Assembly (NCBI GenBank): GCA_964516555.1
Contig: CAZFAI010000018.1
Location: 1 to 17,302 of the forward strand
Source: CAZFAI01 sp964516555
Lineage (GTDB): Bacteria; Patescibacteriota; Microgenomatia; UBA12405
Direction: 5' to 3'
Length of the DNA stretch: 17,302 bases
In this document: positions 1 through 7,112 of the stretch, piece after piece
How the letters are laid out: every line of letters begins with the position of its first letter
Position numbering within the stretch: the first letter of the stretch is position 1
Position numbers and translations under genes: made by a program
The notes under the pieces: model-generated
Told to the model about the DNA's origin: nothing
The model's input: the letters and a program-made list of their open reading frames with translations, nothing else
Database searches by the model: none

Positions 1-338
1 TACCGGTAAAGATTAACTTGCTTGGTCCAAAGTCGGAATATATCAACTTATTGTTAGCGATGGAAAAAAGCATGCCGATATTATCTATCGATAAGTTTGA
101 CATGAAATCAAAATCGGATTTGGTGGAATTAGATCTGGTTGTTTCTTCCTATTTTATTGAGAGTCGTAAAGTGTCTCAGGCAATCGAATTAAACTTGACA
201 GATTTGATGTTGACAAGCAGTGAATTGGACTTAATCAGTAGATTGAATGGATTTGAAAACTATGCTAATGTGGGTAAAATTGATCTGGAGGGGAAGGAAT
301 ACGTTGAATATGAGAGAGGAAACCCTTTTAGTCTTTAA
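1..338 (+). CDS. PilO-like type IV pilus assembly protein, C-terminal part (5' truncated by window edge)
   Basis: The reading frame is open from base 3 and ends with TAA at 336-338, so only about the last 111 residues are present. The visible part starts with VKINLLGPKSEYINLLLAMEKS, then a beta strand with the pattern PILSIDKFDM and a second strand VELDLVVSSYF. That beta-alpha-beta layout (G.y..i..ll..le....l.i....) resembles the periplasmic ferredoxin-like domain of PilO, which with PilN and PilM forms the inner-membrane alignment complex of type IV pili. The tail ending in RGNPFSL resembles the ends of CPR PilO-like proteins as I remember them. Its last 11 bases overlap the end of khpA on the opposite strand, so the two units converge with no terminator between them. 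The family call rests on pattern only; it could be another small envelope protein. Confidence 0.5.
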   Translation, partial: PVKINLLGPKSEYINLLLAMEKSMPILSIDKFDMKSKSDLVELDLVVSSYFIESRKVSQAIELNLTDLMLTSSELDLISRLNGFENYANVGKIDLEGKEYVEYERGNPFSL

Positions 339-555
339 TTTCCAAACTGAATCTTTGTGACGGATAAGACACTGTCAGGATTGTTCGGATTGCTTTGATT
401 ATTCTACCTTCTTTCCCGATTATTTGGCCAACAATTTCGCTAGGGGCACTAACTTCAAGAATGGTAACACCCTCTTCGTCTCTTGTTTCGACAGAAATGT
501 CTTGTGAGGATTCTTTTAGAATAGATTTTAGGATATATTCAAGAGTTTCTTTCAT
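328..555 (-). CDS. khpA: KH-domain RNA-binding protein KhpA (YlqC family)
   Basis: A 75-residue protein made of one type II KH domain. The RNA-binding GxxG loop is seen as IIGKEGRIIKAIRTIL around residues 45-60, preceded by the strand VTILEVSAP. KhpA homologues bind RNA broadly, often as a dimer with KhpB, and affect cell division and small-RNA use in Gram-positive bacteria. The gene lies directly after rpsP, as in many bacteria (rpsP-khpA-rimM-trmD), and shares one base with it: the rpsP stop and this start form TAATG at 557-553. This implies translational coupling. The usual rimM and trmD do not follow; the next gene is convergent. Length is normal for the family (about 75-80 aa). Confidence 0.9.
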   Translation of the reverse strand: MKETLEYILKSILKESSQDISVETRDEEGVTILEVSAPSEIVGQIIGKEGRIIKAIRTILTVSYPSQRFSLEIKD

Positions 556-866
556 TACTTCTCCTGTTCCTGGTTAGCTTCATTGGTAACTTCTGTAGGT
601 TTTTCGGTAGGTTCTTTTTTGACTTTTATTTTTTTAGGATATTTGTCGGGATTTAGCAATTTATCGACTCCGGTGGTAAGTTGAGCTCCTTTTACCCGCC
701 AATTTTCAAGTTTTTTGGTATCAATATCGATGGTTTTTGTTTGAGGTGTATAGAAACCTAAATCGTCAACGTAGGAGCCATTATTTTTACTCCTAGCCTC
801 AGCAACAACCACTCTGAACGTGCGCTGATGCTTTTTGCCTTTAGGAGCGAGTTTTATTTTTAGCAT
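555..866 (-). CDS. rpsP: 30S ribosomal protein S16
   Basis: A 103-residue S16, a small-subunit assembly protein that contacts 16S rRNA. The start MLKIKLAPKGKKHQRTFRVV matches the family signature (M..IRL.R.G.K..P.YR.VV.), followed by RSKNNGSYVDDLGFYTP and the conserved VKGAQLTTGVDKLL. The last 25 or so residues (KVKKEPTEKPTEVTNEANQE...) form a low-complexity charged tail beyond the globular domain; such tails are common and variable. It sits 8 nt after the rnc stop and overlaps khpA by one base. No Shine-Dalgarno sequence is seen before the ATG; the upstream bases are ATCACACAC. Confidence 0.95.
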   Translation of the reverse strand: MLKIKLAPKGKKHQRTFRVVVAEARSKNNGSYVDDLGFYTPQTKTIDIDTKKLENWRVKGAQLTTGVDKLLNPDKYPKKIKVKKEPTEKPTEVTNEANQEQEK

Positions 867-874
867 GTGTGTGA

Positions 875-1749
875 TTATACTAGATCTTTGATAATTTTGG
901 TAGCTTTAATCGAAGCGGATTCTTCGGCCTCTTGTTTTGAAGATCCTTTGCCGGTAGCAATTTTCTGATCACCGACAAAAACAGCTACTAGAAAGTTTTT
1001 TTGGTGGTCGGGACCGGTTTCTTTGATAGTTTCATAGTGAGGAGTTATCCCCTTAGTGGATTGGGCAAGTTCCTGAAAAATACTTTTTGGGTCTTTAAAT
1101 ACTTCTTGGCCGGAAAGATCAACTAGACTGTCAAGAAGATATTTATCCATAAATTTATTGGCTGCTTTTAAGCCGGAATCAAGATATATGGCACCAATTA
1201 AAGCTTCGAGGGTGTCAGCTAAAATTGAGGGATTGCTTCTCCCACCGTGTTTTTCTTCACCTCTGGATAATTTGACATAATTTCCGAGACCCATTGCTTG
1301 GGCAACTTTGGAAAGATTAAGGGTTCTGACAACTAAAGCCCGAAGNNNNNNNNNNNNNNNNNNNNNNNNNNNNNNNNNNNNNNNNNNNNNNNNNNNNNNN
1401 NNNNNNNNNNNNNNNNNNNNNNNNNNNNNNNNNNNNNNNNNNNNNCCATTGCTTGGGCAACTTTGGAAAGATTAAGGGTTCTGACAACTAAAGCCCGAAG
1501 GTTTGTCATGTCACCTTCTGCAAACTGTGGAAACTTACGAAATATTGTGTCGGAACACCAAAGTTCCAGGACAGCATCTCCCAAGAATTCATAACGTTCG
1601 TTTGATTGAAGTTGTAAGTCTTTATTTTCGTTTAAATATGAACGATGGAGTAGTGCTTGGAATAAGGTCTCTTCGGATTCGAAGTAGAGGCCAATTTGTT
1701 CTTGTAGCTTTTGTAACTCGGGCCTATTGTTTGGTATTTGATTGTCCAT
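875..1749 (-). CDS. rnc: Ribonuclease III (intact gene interrupted by an artificial assembly gap)
   Basis: RNase III cuts double-stranded RNA in rRNA maturation and mRNA turnover. The gene appears as two pieces around 100 Ns at 1346-1445. The 55 bp left of the gap (1291-1345) are identical to the 55 bp right of it (1446-1500). Removing one copy plus the Ns (155 bp) joins the pieces in frame into a 239-residue protein, close to the usual 220-240. In the rejoined protein the signature NERYEFLGDAVL supplies metal ligands E54 and D58, and ILADTLEALIGAIYLD supplies D127 and E130. The C-terminal third is a double-stranded-RNA-binding domain (DPKSIFQELAQ ... GSSKQEAEESASIKA). The ATG at 1749 lies inside the end of nusB (26-nt overlap). 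The gene is almost certainly functional; a pseudogene call would be an assembly error. Confidence 0.93.
1291..1345. repeat. 55-bp direct repeat, copy 1 (assembly artefact; copy 2 at 1446-1500)
   Basis: Starts ccattgcttgggcaactt and ends aaagcccgaag; identical to 1446-1500. A repeat of exactly 55 bases at two contig ends is what a de Bruijn assembler with k=55 leaves when two overlapping contigs are scaffolded without being merged. It encodes part of the RNase III catalytic domain and should be counted once. Confidence 0.9.
1346..1445. other. Scaffold gap of 100 Ns
   Basis: Exactly 100 N, the usual placeholder for a gap of unknown size. Both flanks end in the same 55-bp sequence, and RNase III becomes continuous if the flanks are overlapped. 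The true gap length is therefore very probably minus 55, and no bases are missing. Confidence 0.95.
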
Positions 1750-2107
1750 TTAAAATATTCAAATCTTTAACCATACTGCCAAGAACTGCGTTGACAAAAG
1801 ACGGACTGGATTCTGTACCAAATTCTTTTGCAAGCTCGATAGCTTCGTCGATAACTACTTTAGGAGGCGTGTCGAGGTGATAAAGCAATTCCCAGGAAGC
1901 ACATCTGAGTATGGAGAGGTCAACTTTGTTAATTTTATCTAGCGGCCATTTGGGAGCATTTCGGGAAATAATCGGATCAATTTCCGGTAATTTAGAAATA
2001 ATATCCTCAATTTGATCAACGCTATCGCGATTACCATAATTCCAGGCAAATAATTTTTGCATGGATTTTATTCGTTTGATATGTCTGGGATCGCGTGAAT
2101 TTTTCAC
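1724..2107 (-). CDS. nusB: Transcription antitermination factor NusB
   Basis: A 127-residue all-helical NusB. With NusE (S10) it binds boxA RNA and supports antitermination on rRNA operons. The C-terminal half carries the family pattern: APKWPLDKINKVDLSILRCA, then PPKVVIDEAIELAKEFGTES and FVNAVLGSMVKDL. The N-terminal pattern RIKSMQKLFAWNY corresponds to the usual R..a.q.LY. The start is GTG at 2107; GTG and the rpmF stop share bases (GTGA at 2107-2104), which fixes the start and implies re-initiation by ribosomes leaving rpmF. The 3' end overlaps rnc by 26 nt. Confidence 0.93.
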   Translation of the reverse strand: MKNSRDPRHIKRIKSMQKLFAWNYGNRDSVDQIEDIISKLPEIDPIISRNAPKWPLDKINKVDLSILRCASWELLYHLDTPPKVVIDEAIELAKEFGTESSPSFVNAVLGSMVKDLNILNGQSNTKQ

Positions 2108-2256
2108 TGTTTACAGTTAGCACATTGATATCCGGCCATTTTAGCTTGACCGCAATGTTGACAAAGAACAGTTTTTTGTAATTTTGGACCGGTTTGAGAA
2201 GCGCGTCTTTTTCCCTGACGTCGACTTGATGGCCAATGTTTAGGTAAGGCTGTCAT
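2104..2256 (-). CDS. rpmF: 50S ribosomal protein L32
   Basis: A 50-residue protein: MTALPKHWPSSRRQGKRR, then a zinc ribbon C32QHC35 ... C45ANC48 and a final KQ. The basic N-terminus and the CxxC-x9-CxxC ribbon are the L32 signature; this is the zinc-binding form. It heads the rpmF-nusB-rnc-rpsP-khpA group and overlaps the nusB start by 4 nt. The ATG is 7 nt downstream of a TAAAAT -10 element, so its mRNA may be leaderless. The start is unambiguous because the conserved MA.PK..-type N-terminus begins here. Confidence 0.93.
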   Translation of the reverse strand: MTALPKHWPSSRRQGKRRASQTGPKLQKTVLCQHCGQAKMAGYQCANCKQ

Positions 2257-2292
2257 GTTGAGTATTTTAACCTAAGTTTGTAGGTAAAACAA
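2257..2292 (-). promoter_or_regulatory. Promoter of the rpmF-nusB-rnc-rpsP-khpA operon
   Basis: Minus strand: -35 TTGTTT (2292-2287), 17-bp spacer, -10 TAAAAT (2269-2264), then 7 nt (ACTCAAC) to the rpmF ATG. The -10 matches 5 of 6 consensus bases and the -35 only the TTG. A start site 7 nt after the -10 would fall on the ATG itself. Confidence 0.55.
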
Positions 2293-2304
2293 TACTATGA
2301 AGGC

Positions 2305-4323
2305 TTAGTTGTAAATGAGGGAATTTGTACTTTGATTTGGTGTAAGGATGAGCTGATTTAGGTTGTAGTTGGGTTGAAACTTTATTATGTACTCCAGGAT
2401 TTGTTTTGATTTGGTGATTAGATTAAGATCCGAAAGGTTGGCAATTTTAAGAGAAGGATATCCGTGTTGGAGGGTGGAAAATGCTTCGCCGGGACCCCTG
2501 GTTTTTAGATCATATTCGGCAATTTTGATACCCTGATGATTTTTTTCCAGGTATTTAAGGCGGTTTAGGGATTTTTGATTATCAGATTCAGTAAAAAAGT
2601 AGCAATAGCTTTGATCCGGCCCCCTACCGACTCTGCCACGGAGTTGGTGCAATTGAGCTAACCCAAATCTGTCGGCTGATTGGATAAGGATGATGGTGGC
2701 ATTGGGTATGTCTATACCAACTTCAATAATTGGCGTAGTTACCAGAATATTTATTTTATTTTTTCTAAATTGCTGGAATACTTTCTCGCGACTTTCGTTG
2801 TTTATTTTTCCATGAATTAAAGCAATTTTGAGATCGGGGAAAATTTCATTGGATAAGTATTCATATTCTTTGACTGCTGATTTTATTGATTCCATAGATT
2901 CGGATTCGTTAATGAAGGGACAAACTATAAAGGCCTGTTGTTTAGTTTCTTTAATCTGTTTTTTGATCCATTGGTAGCAATCAAGAGCTTTTTGTTTTGG
3001 TACCAGGAATGTTTTGATCGGTAAACGTTTTTTGGGTGGATTGTCGACGGTAGATAGGTTTAGGTTTCCAAGCATGGTCAAGCTAATGGTTCTGGGTATG
3101 GGGGTGGCGCTCATGGTTAAACAGTGAGGCGGACGATTGAGTGAGGATAAAAAGGAGCGCTGTTTTACTCCGAATTTGTGTTGTTCATCGACAATGAGAA
3201 GTGCAATTTTATCTTCCAGAGTTTTTTTGTGATAAATAGCGGCGTGAGTGCTGACAATAATTGAGCCGGGGCTGATGGTTTTGAAGCTAAGTTTAGAATT
3301 ACCGGTTAGAAGTTTGACGGGAATAGAGTGAGCTTGCAGAAAATTTTTGATTGTAGTGTAGTGTTGTCTGGCCAATACTTCAGTGGGGGCTAAAAGCAGT
3401 GTTGTGGAATTGTTTAGTGAGGTCAGATAAGCCGCAAGGATAGCAATTATGGTTTTTCCTGAGCCGACATCTCCCTGGATCAGCCTGTTTGTTGGAATTT
3501 TGGCAGATAAAAGGTCGGTTTTTATTTCTGTCCAGACCTTTTTTTGTGAAGGTGTGAGTTTAAATGGTAGGTTTTTTATGAATTCATTGATAATTTCATC
3601 TATTTTTTTGTTTGTAGATAAAACCTGACGTGGTTGTTTTGATAGCCAGGATGATTTTTGAAGGTAAGATTGGCTTTGTAGAGACAATATTTCATTGATA
3701 CCGAGTCTGGTGCGGGCTTGAGTCAATAGAATATCGGATTCGGGTATATGAATCTGCTTTAAAGCTTGAAACATTCCCATTAGTTGAAACTCCTTCAGAA
3801 CTGGTTCCGGTAAGTTATCTTGGATATCTTTTACCAGTGATATAAAGTTTTGCTGTATTGTTTTTCGAAACCATTTGGAGCTTAATCCTTGAGTTTCAGG
3901 ATAAACGGCAATGATTTTCCCGGTGTTATAAGGGCCATACTCAGGTGACATTAGAGTATATTTGTTTTGGTAAGTAGAGACTGTACCGGCAAAACTGAGC
4001 CTGTCCCCTACTCGGATAATATTTAAAAGATAGGGTTGATTAAACCAGATAATTTCGATTGAGCCGGTTTTGTCTTCAATTCGGGCTTTTTGAATTTGTT
4101 TGTGGCTTCGGGTGTAAATATTTTGAAAGTAGCTAACGATTCCAGTAATGGTGACGTTTGAATATTCTTTGACATGGGAAATCGGGATTTTTTTTGAGAA
4201 GTCAATATAACGGTGAGGAAAGTGGAATAAAAGGTCTTGCGGACTAACGATTCCTAGCCGTTCAAGTTTTGATTGGGTTTTGGGTCCGAGACCGGGTATC
4301 TGGGATAACTTGTCCATGGGCAT
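2305..4323 (-). CDS. recG: ATP-dependent DNA helicase RecG
   Basis: A 672-residue RecG (family usual about 690), a superfamily 2 helicase that remodels stalled replication forks and Holliday junctions. Residues 1-60 hold a helix-hairpin-helix-like start (IPGLGPKTQSKLERLGI). The OB-fold wedge domain follows at about 60-140 (VTITGIVSYFQ ... FAGTVSTYQNKYTLMSPEYG). The helicase core shows Walker A GDVGSGKT (284-291), LLLAPTEVLARQHY, the DEQH box (379-382), MSATPIPRT (motif III) and LAQLHQLRGRVGRG (motif VI). The TRG-type end is visible as DLKTRGPGEAFSTLQHGYP. The start ATG at 4323 has an alternative in-frame ATG two codons in. Its 5' end is only 20 nt from a divergent small ORF. A separate promoter lies between recG and rpmF. 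Confidence 0.95.
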   Translation of the reverse strand: MPMDKLSQIPGLGPKTQSKLERLGIVSPQDLLFHFPHRYIDFSKKIPISHVKEYSNVTITGIVSYFQNIYTRSHKQIQKARIEDKTGSIEIIWFNQPYLLNIIRVGDRLSFAGTVSTYQNKYTLMSPEYGPYNTGKIIAVYPETQGLSSKWFRKTIQQNFISLVKDIQDNLPEPVLKEFQLMGMFQALKQIHIPESDILLTQARTRLGINEILSLQSQSYLQKSSWLSKQPRQVLSTNKKIDEIINEFIKNLPFKLTPSQKKVWTEIKTDLLSAKIPTNRLIQGDVGSGKTIIAILAAYLTSLNNSTTLLLAPTEVLARQHYTTIKNFLQAHSIPVKLLTGNSKLSFKTISPGSIIVSTHAAIYHKKTLEDKIALLIVDEQHKFGVKQRSFLSSLNRPPHCLTMSATPIPRTISLTMLGNLNLSTVDNPPKKRLPIKTFLVPKQKALDCYQWIKKQIKETKQQAFIVCPFINESESMESIKSAVKEYEYLSNEIFPDLKIALIHGKINNESREKVFQQFRKNKINILVTTPIIEVGIDIPNATIILIQSADRFGLAQLHQLRGRVGRGPDQSYCYFFTESDNQKSLNRLKYLEKNHQGIKIAEYDLKTRGPGEAFSTLQHGYPSLKIANLSDLNLITKSKQILEYIIKFQPNYNLNQLILTPNQSTNSLIYN

Positions 4324-4337
4324 ATTTATGTTATCAT
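4310..4337 (+). promoter_or_regulatory. Candidate promoter for the small membrane ORF and PBP gene
   Basis: Plus strand: TTGTCC (4310-4315), 16-bp spacer, TATCAT (4332-4337). The -35 lies inside the recG 5' end. The expected start site is near 4344, at a possible GTG start and 6 nt before the ATG at 4350. On the minus strand TAAAAT (4341-4336) could serve recG in the same 20-bp divergent gap. Confidence 0.4.
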
Positions 4338-4349
4338 TTTAGTGTGAAA

Positions 4350-4448
4350 ATGAAATCCAAGACATTGAGAAAGGTGGTTTTAATAGTGGGGATGGTAACT
4401 TTATTACTATCCGGTGTGGCACCTTTTTTGAGCATATTAATCAGATGA
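4350..4448 (+). CDS. Small hydrophobic peptide ORF coupled to the PBP gene
   Basis: A 32-codon ORF (34 from the GTG at 4344) that I do not recognise as a named family. It has a basic start, MKSKTLRKVV, then one hydrophobic stretch (VLIVGMVTLLLSGVAPFLSI) and ends in R, which looks like a single membrane segment. Its stop overlaps the PBP start in ATGA at 4445-4448, so ribosomes finishing it could re-initiate on the PBP. It also occupies the whole space between the promoter and the PBP. It could be a real micro-protein of the cell-wall machinery, or only a translated leader that sets PBP expression. The length is too short for compositional proof. Confidence 0.5.
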   Translation: MKSKTLRKVVLIVGMVTLLLSGVAPFLSILIR

Positions 4449-7111
4449 AAGATAGAATTAGAATAAAGTTAATTTCTCTACGAAGAAAATTCCAATATTT
4501 GTTAATTAAGTGGAGAGAATTTTTGGCCAAAAAGAATATTTCACTAAAAAATAAACGTTTGTGGTATAGGTTTACAGTATTTTTACTGGCTTTGGTGTTT
4601 ATAGGTTTTATCGGAACTGTGGCTATGTTTGCCTGGTATTCCAAAGATTTACCGACCCCATCAAAAGTTGTCCGAAGAGAGGGCTATGCTAGTAGAATTT
4701 ATGATCGAAATGGTGAAGTTTTGTATGACGTATACAAGGATGCTAAGAGAACTCCGGTTACTTTTGAGCAAATACCCGATTCCCTGAAACAAGCAACAAT
4801 AGCCATTGAAGACAAGGATTTTTATAAACACCGAGGATTTGATCCTCTGACTCCATTTCGGATTGCAAAAAATTTAATTTTTAACCAAAGATTAATTGGC
4901 GGTTCGACTCTGACCCAGCAGTTAGTAAAAAATGTTTTACTAACATCTGAGAGGAAGGTAACCAGAAAAATCAGGGAGTTAATTTTGGCTATTCAGATTG
5001 AAGCAAAATACGACAAGGATGATATTTTGCTGATGTATTTAAACGAGTCTCCATACGGCGGACCTGCCTGGGGTGTGGGAAGCGCTTCGGAACAATATTT
5101 TGGTAAACCGGTATCTGAATTGACTTTAACTGAGTCAGTTATTTTGGCAGGTATGCCCCAGAGACCTAGTGTGTTTTCACCATTTTCCAGTACTCCGACT
5201 GCATATGTGGATAGAGCTAAAAGTGTTTTGGATAGGATGGTTGAAGATGGTTACATGAGTTCCGAATTAAGGGAACAAACCTTTGAAGAAGTAAAAAATT
5301 ATGAGTTTTTTGACAATAAAACAATAATGCAAGCTCCTCACTTTGTTTTTTGGATTAGGGATGAGCTTTCTAAGAAGTATGGAGAAGATGTAGTTGAAGG
5401 AGGGGGCTTGCAGGTTTACACCACCCTTGATTTAGAGTTGCACAATGAGGTACAAAAAATTGTAAGCGAAGAAATTGACAAGACGGAAAATTTGGGGATT
5501 AGTAACGGGGCAGCATTGGTTATGGACCCAGTGACAGGCCAGGTGTTGTCTATGGTAGGGTCGAGAGATTATTTTTCGGACAAAACAAGCGGAAAATTTA
5601 ATGTAGTGACTCAGGGCTTGAGACAACCAGGATCAGCTATAAAGCCAGTGACTTACCTTACCGGTTTGCAAAAAGGATTTACTCCGGCAAGTATGATTAT
5701 GGACGTACCGGTAACTTTTCCAGGTGGTCCGGGGCAAAAAGATTATTCACCAAAAAATTATAATGGTAAGTTTAATGGGCCGATGTCTTTGAGAGCGGCT
5801 TTGGGTAATTCCATAAATACTACGGCTGTTAAAATGTTGGCAAACGTAGGCGTAGAGCAGATGTTAAGACAGGCGTATGAAATGGGAATGTCTACCTTGG
5901 AGCCGACCAAAGAAAATCTGTCGAGATTTGGTTTAGCTGTTACTTTGGGTGGTGCTGAGGTTACAATGGCTGATATGGGAAAGGCTTATTGTGCATTTGC
6001 TAATGGCGGCAAAAAGGTGGAGATGGTTGGTGTATTAAAAGTGGTGGATAAAGACGGAAGAGTACTGGAGGAGTATAAACAAACTGAAGGAAAGGCGGTA
6101 ATGTCTCCGCAGGAAGCTTTTTTGATATCTAATATACTTTCCGACAACTCAGCCCGTGAGTTAACGTTTGGTGCCGTAAACGGGCTTATTATTGGTAATT
6201 ATCAAGTGGCAGTAAAAACAGGTACTACTAATGACTTAAAAGACAACTGGGCTATAGGTTGGACGCCTAATTTGTTGGCAGTTTCATGGGTGGGTAATAA
6301 TGATAGTACTGCAATGAAGAGAGTTGCTTCCGGAGTATCAGGAGCAACGCCTATATGGAGAAGAATTATGCTTCACGAATTGCCAAAAAGGCCGAAGCAG
6401 GACTTCCCGATTCCGGACAGGATTGTTAACATAGAAGTTGATAGAGTTTCCGGCTATTCATCTCACGATGGTTTTCCCAGCCGAAATGAATACTTTATCG
6501 ATGGAACCGAGCCAAAAGTGCCGGATCCGATTCATTTGAAGCTAAAAGTTTGCAGAGGGCAATTTGGTATGGCTACTCCTGAGGATATTGCCAGGGGTGA
6601 TTATGAGGAAAAGGAGTATTACAGACTTCGGGAAGATGATCCCCTGTCGAAAGATGGCAAGAACCGTTGGCAAGAAGGAATTGACTGGTGGATTGGTACT
6701 CAGGAAAACAAGGAACTATATAATCCTCCGGAAGATTATTGCCGTGAAGGTGGTTTGGTTGGAGTTGATTTCGAGACGCCGTCTGATAGGGCGACGGTTG
6801 GCAAAGAATTTGATGTAAAAATTAGACCTAACTCAATAAAAAAGATAATTGAGGTTAAGCTTTGGGTTGATGGTCAGGAAAAAAAGTCCTGGACAGAGAG
6901 GCCTTATGAAACAAAATTATCGCTAGAAGAGGGCACGTACACTTTAAAAACAAGGGTTACGGATAAAGACGGAAGAACATCTGAGAGAGAAATTGTTGTT
7001 GGAGTTGATGTTCCTTGGGATTGGAAGCCAAGCCCGACATTGTCTCCGACCTTGGTTCCGACATTGGTCCCCAGCATTTCTGTAGTCCCGACGGTAGTTG
7101 TTGACGATTGA
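4445..7111 (+). CDS. Class A penicillin-binding protein (bifunctional transglycosylase/transpeptidase, PBP1A family)
   Basis: An 888-residue protein that polymerises lipid II and cross-links peptidoglycan outside the membrane. A basic cytoplasmic start is followed by one membrane segment (about 43-64). The GT51 domain shows EDKDFYKHRG with catalytic E122, GGSTLTQQLVKN (152-163) and LLMYLNESPYGG. The transpeptidase domain shows SAIK (397-400, nucleophile S397), SIN (456-458) and KTGTT (591-595), so all three active-site motifs are intact. After about 650 there is an extension with two cysteines, then an Ig-like or beta-sandwich module (about 770-860, VDFETPSDRATVGKEF ... LKTRVTDKDGRTSE) and a Pro/Thr/Ser-rich tail with repeated PTLVP. 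Ig-like modules and such tails are common at the C-termini of CPR PBPs. It starts in the ATGA overlap with the small ORF and ends 1 nt from the convergent pheT end, with no terminator visible. Confidence 0.93.
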   Translation: MKDRIRIKLISLRRKFQYLLIKWREFLAKKNISLKNKRLWYRFTVFLLALVFIGFIGTVAMFAWYSKDLPTPSKVVRREGYASRIYDRNGEVLYDVYKDAKRTPVTFEQIPDSLKQATIAIEDKDFYKHRGFDPLTPFRIAKNLIFNQRLIGGSTLTQQLVKNVLLTSERKVTRKIRELILAIQIEAKYDKDDILLMYLNESPYGGPAWGVGSASEQYFGKPVSELTLTESVILAGMPQRPSVFSPFSSTPTAYVDRAKSVLDRMVEDGYMSSELREQTFEEVKNYEFFDNKTIMQAPHFVFWIRDELSKKYGEDVVEGGGLQVYTTLDLELHNEVQKIVSEEIDKTENLGISNGAALVMDPVTGQVLSMVGSRDYFSDKTSGKFNVVTQGLRQPGSAIKPVTYLTGLQKGFTPASMIMDVPVTFPGGPGQKDYSPKNYNGKFNGPMSLRAALGNSINTTAVKMLANVGVEQMLRQAYEMGMSTLEPTKENLSRFGLAVTLGGAEVTMADMGKAYCAFANGGKKVEMVGVLKVVDKDGRVLEEYKQTEGKAVMSPQEAFLISNILSDNSARELTFGAVNGLIIGNYQVAVKTGTTNDLKDNWAIGWTPNLLAVSWVGNNDSTAMKRVASGVSGATPIWRRIMLHELPKRPKQDFPIPDRIVNIEVDRVSGYSSHDGFPSRNEYFIDGTEPKVPDPIHLKLKVCRGQFGMATPEDIARGDYEEKEYYRLREDDPLSKDGKNRWQEGIDWWIGTQENKELYNPPEDYCREGGLVGVDFETPSDRATVGKEFDVKIRPNSIKKIIEVKLWVDGQEKKSWTERPYETKLSLEEGTYTLKTRVTDKDGRTSEREIVVGVDVPWDWKPSPTLSPTLVPTLVPSISVVPTVVVDD

Positions 7112-7112
7112 G

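Noticed and set aside
1291..1500. 55-bp direct repeat as a mobile-element target site or CRISPR-like repeat
   Set aside because: The only intervening sequence is Ns, the length equals a common assembly k-mer, and the repeat encodes unique RNase III sequence.
1333..1749. Frameshifted or split rnc pseudogene
   Set aside because: The split is explained by duplicated contig ends around an N gap; the collapsed sequence gives an intact gene.
6564..6818. Plus-strand ORF of 84 codons inside the PBP gene, and similar opposite-frame ORFs throughout
   Set aside because: They lie wholly inside well-supported genes, have basic or cysteine-rich shadow composition and no motifs.
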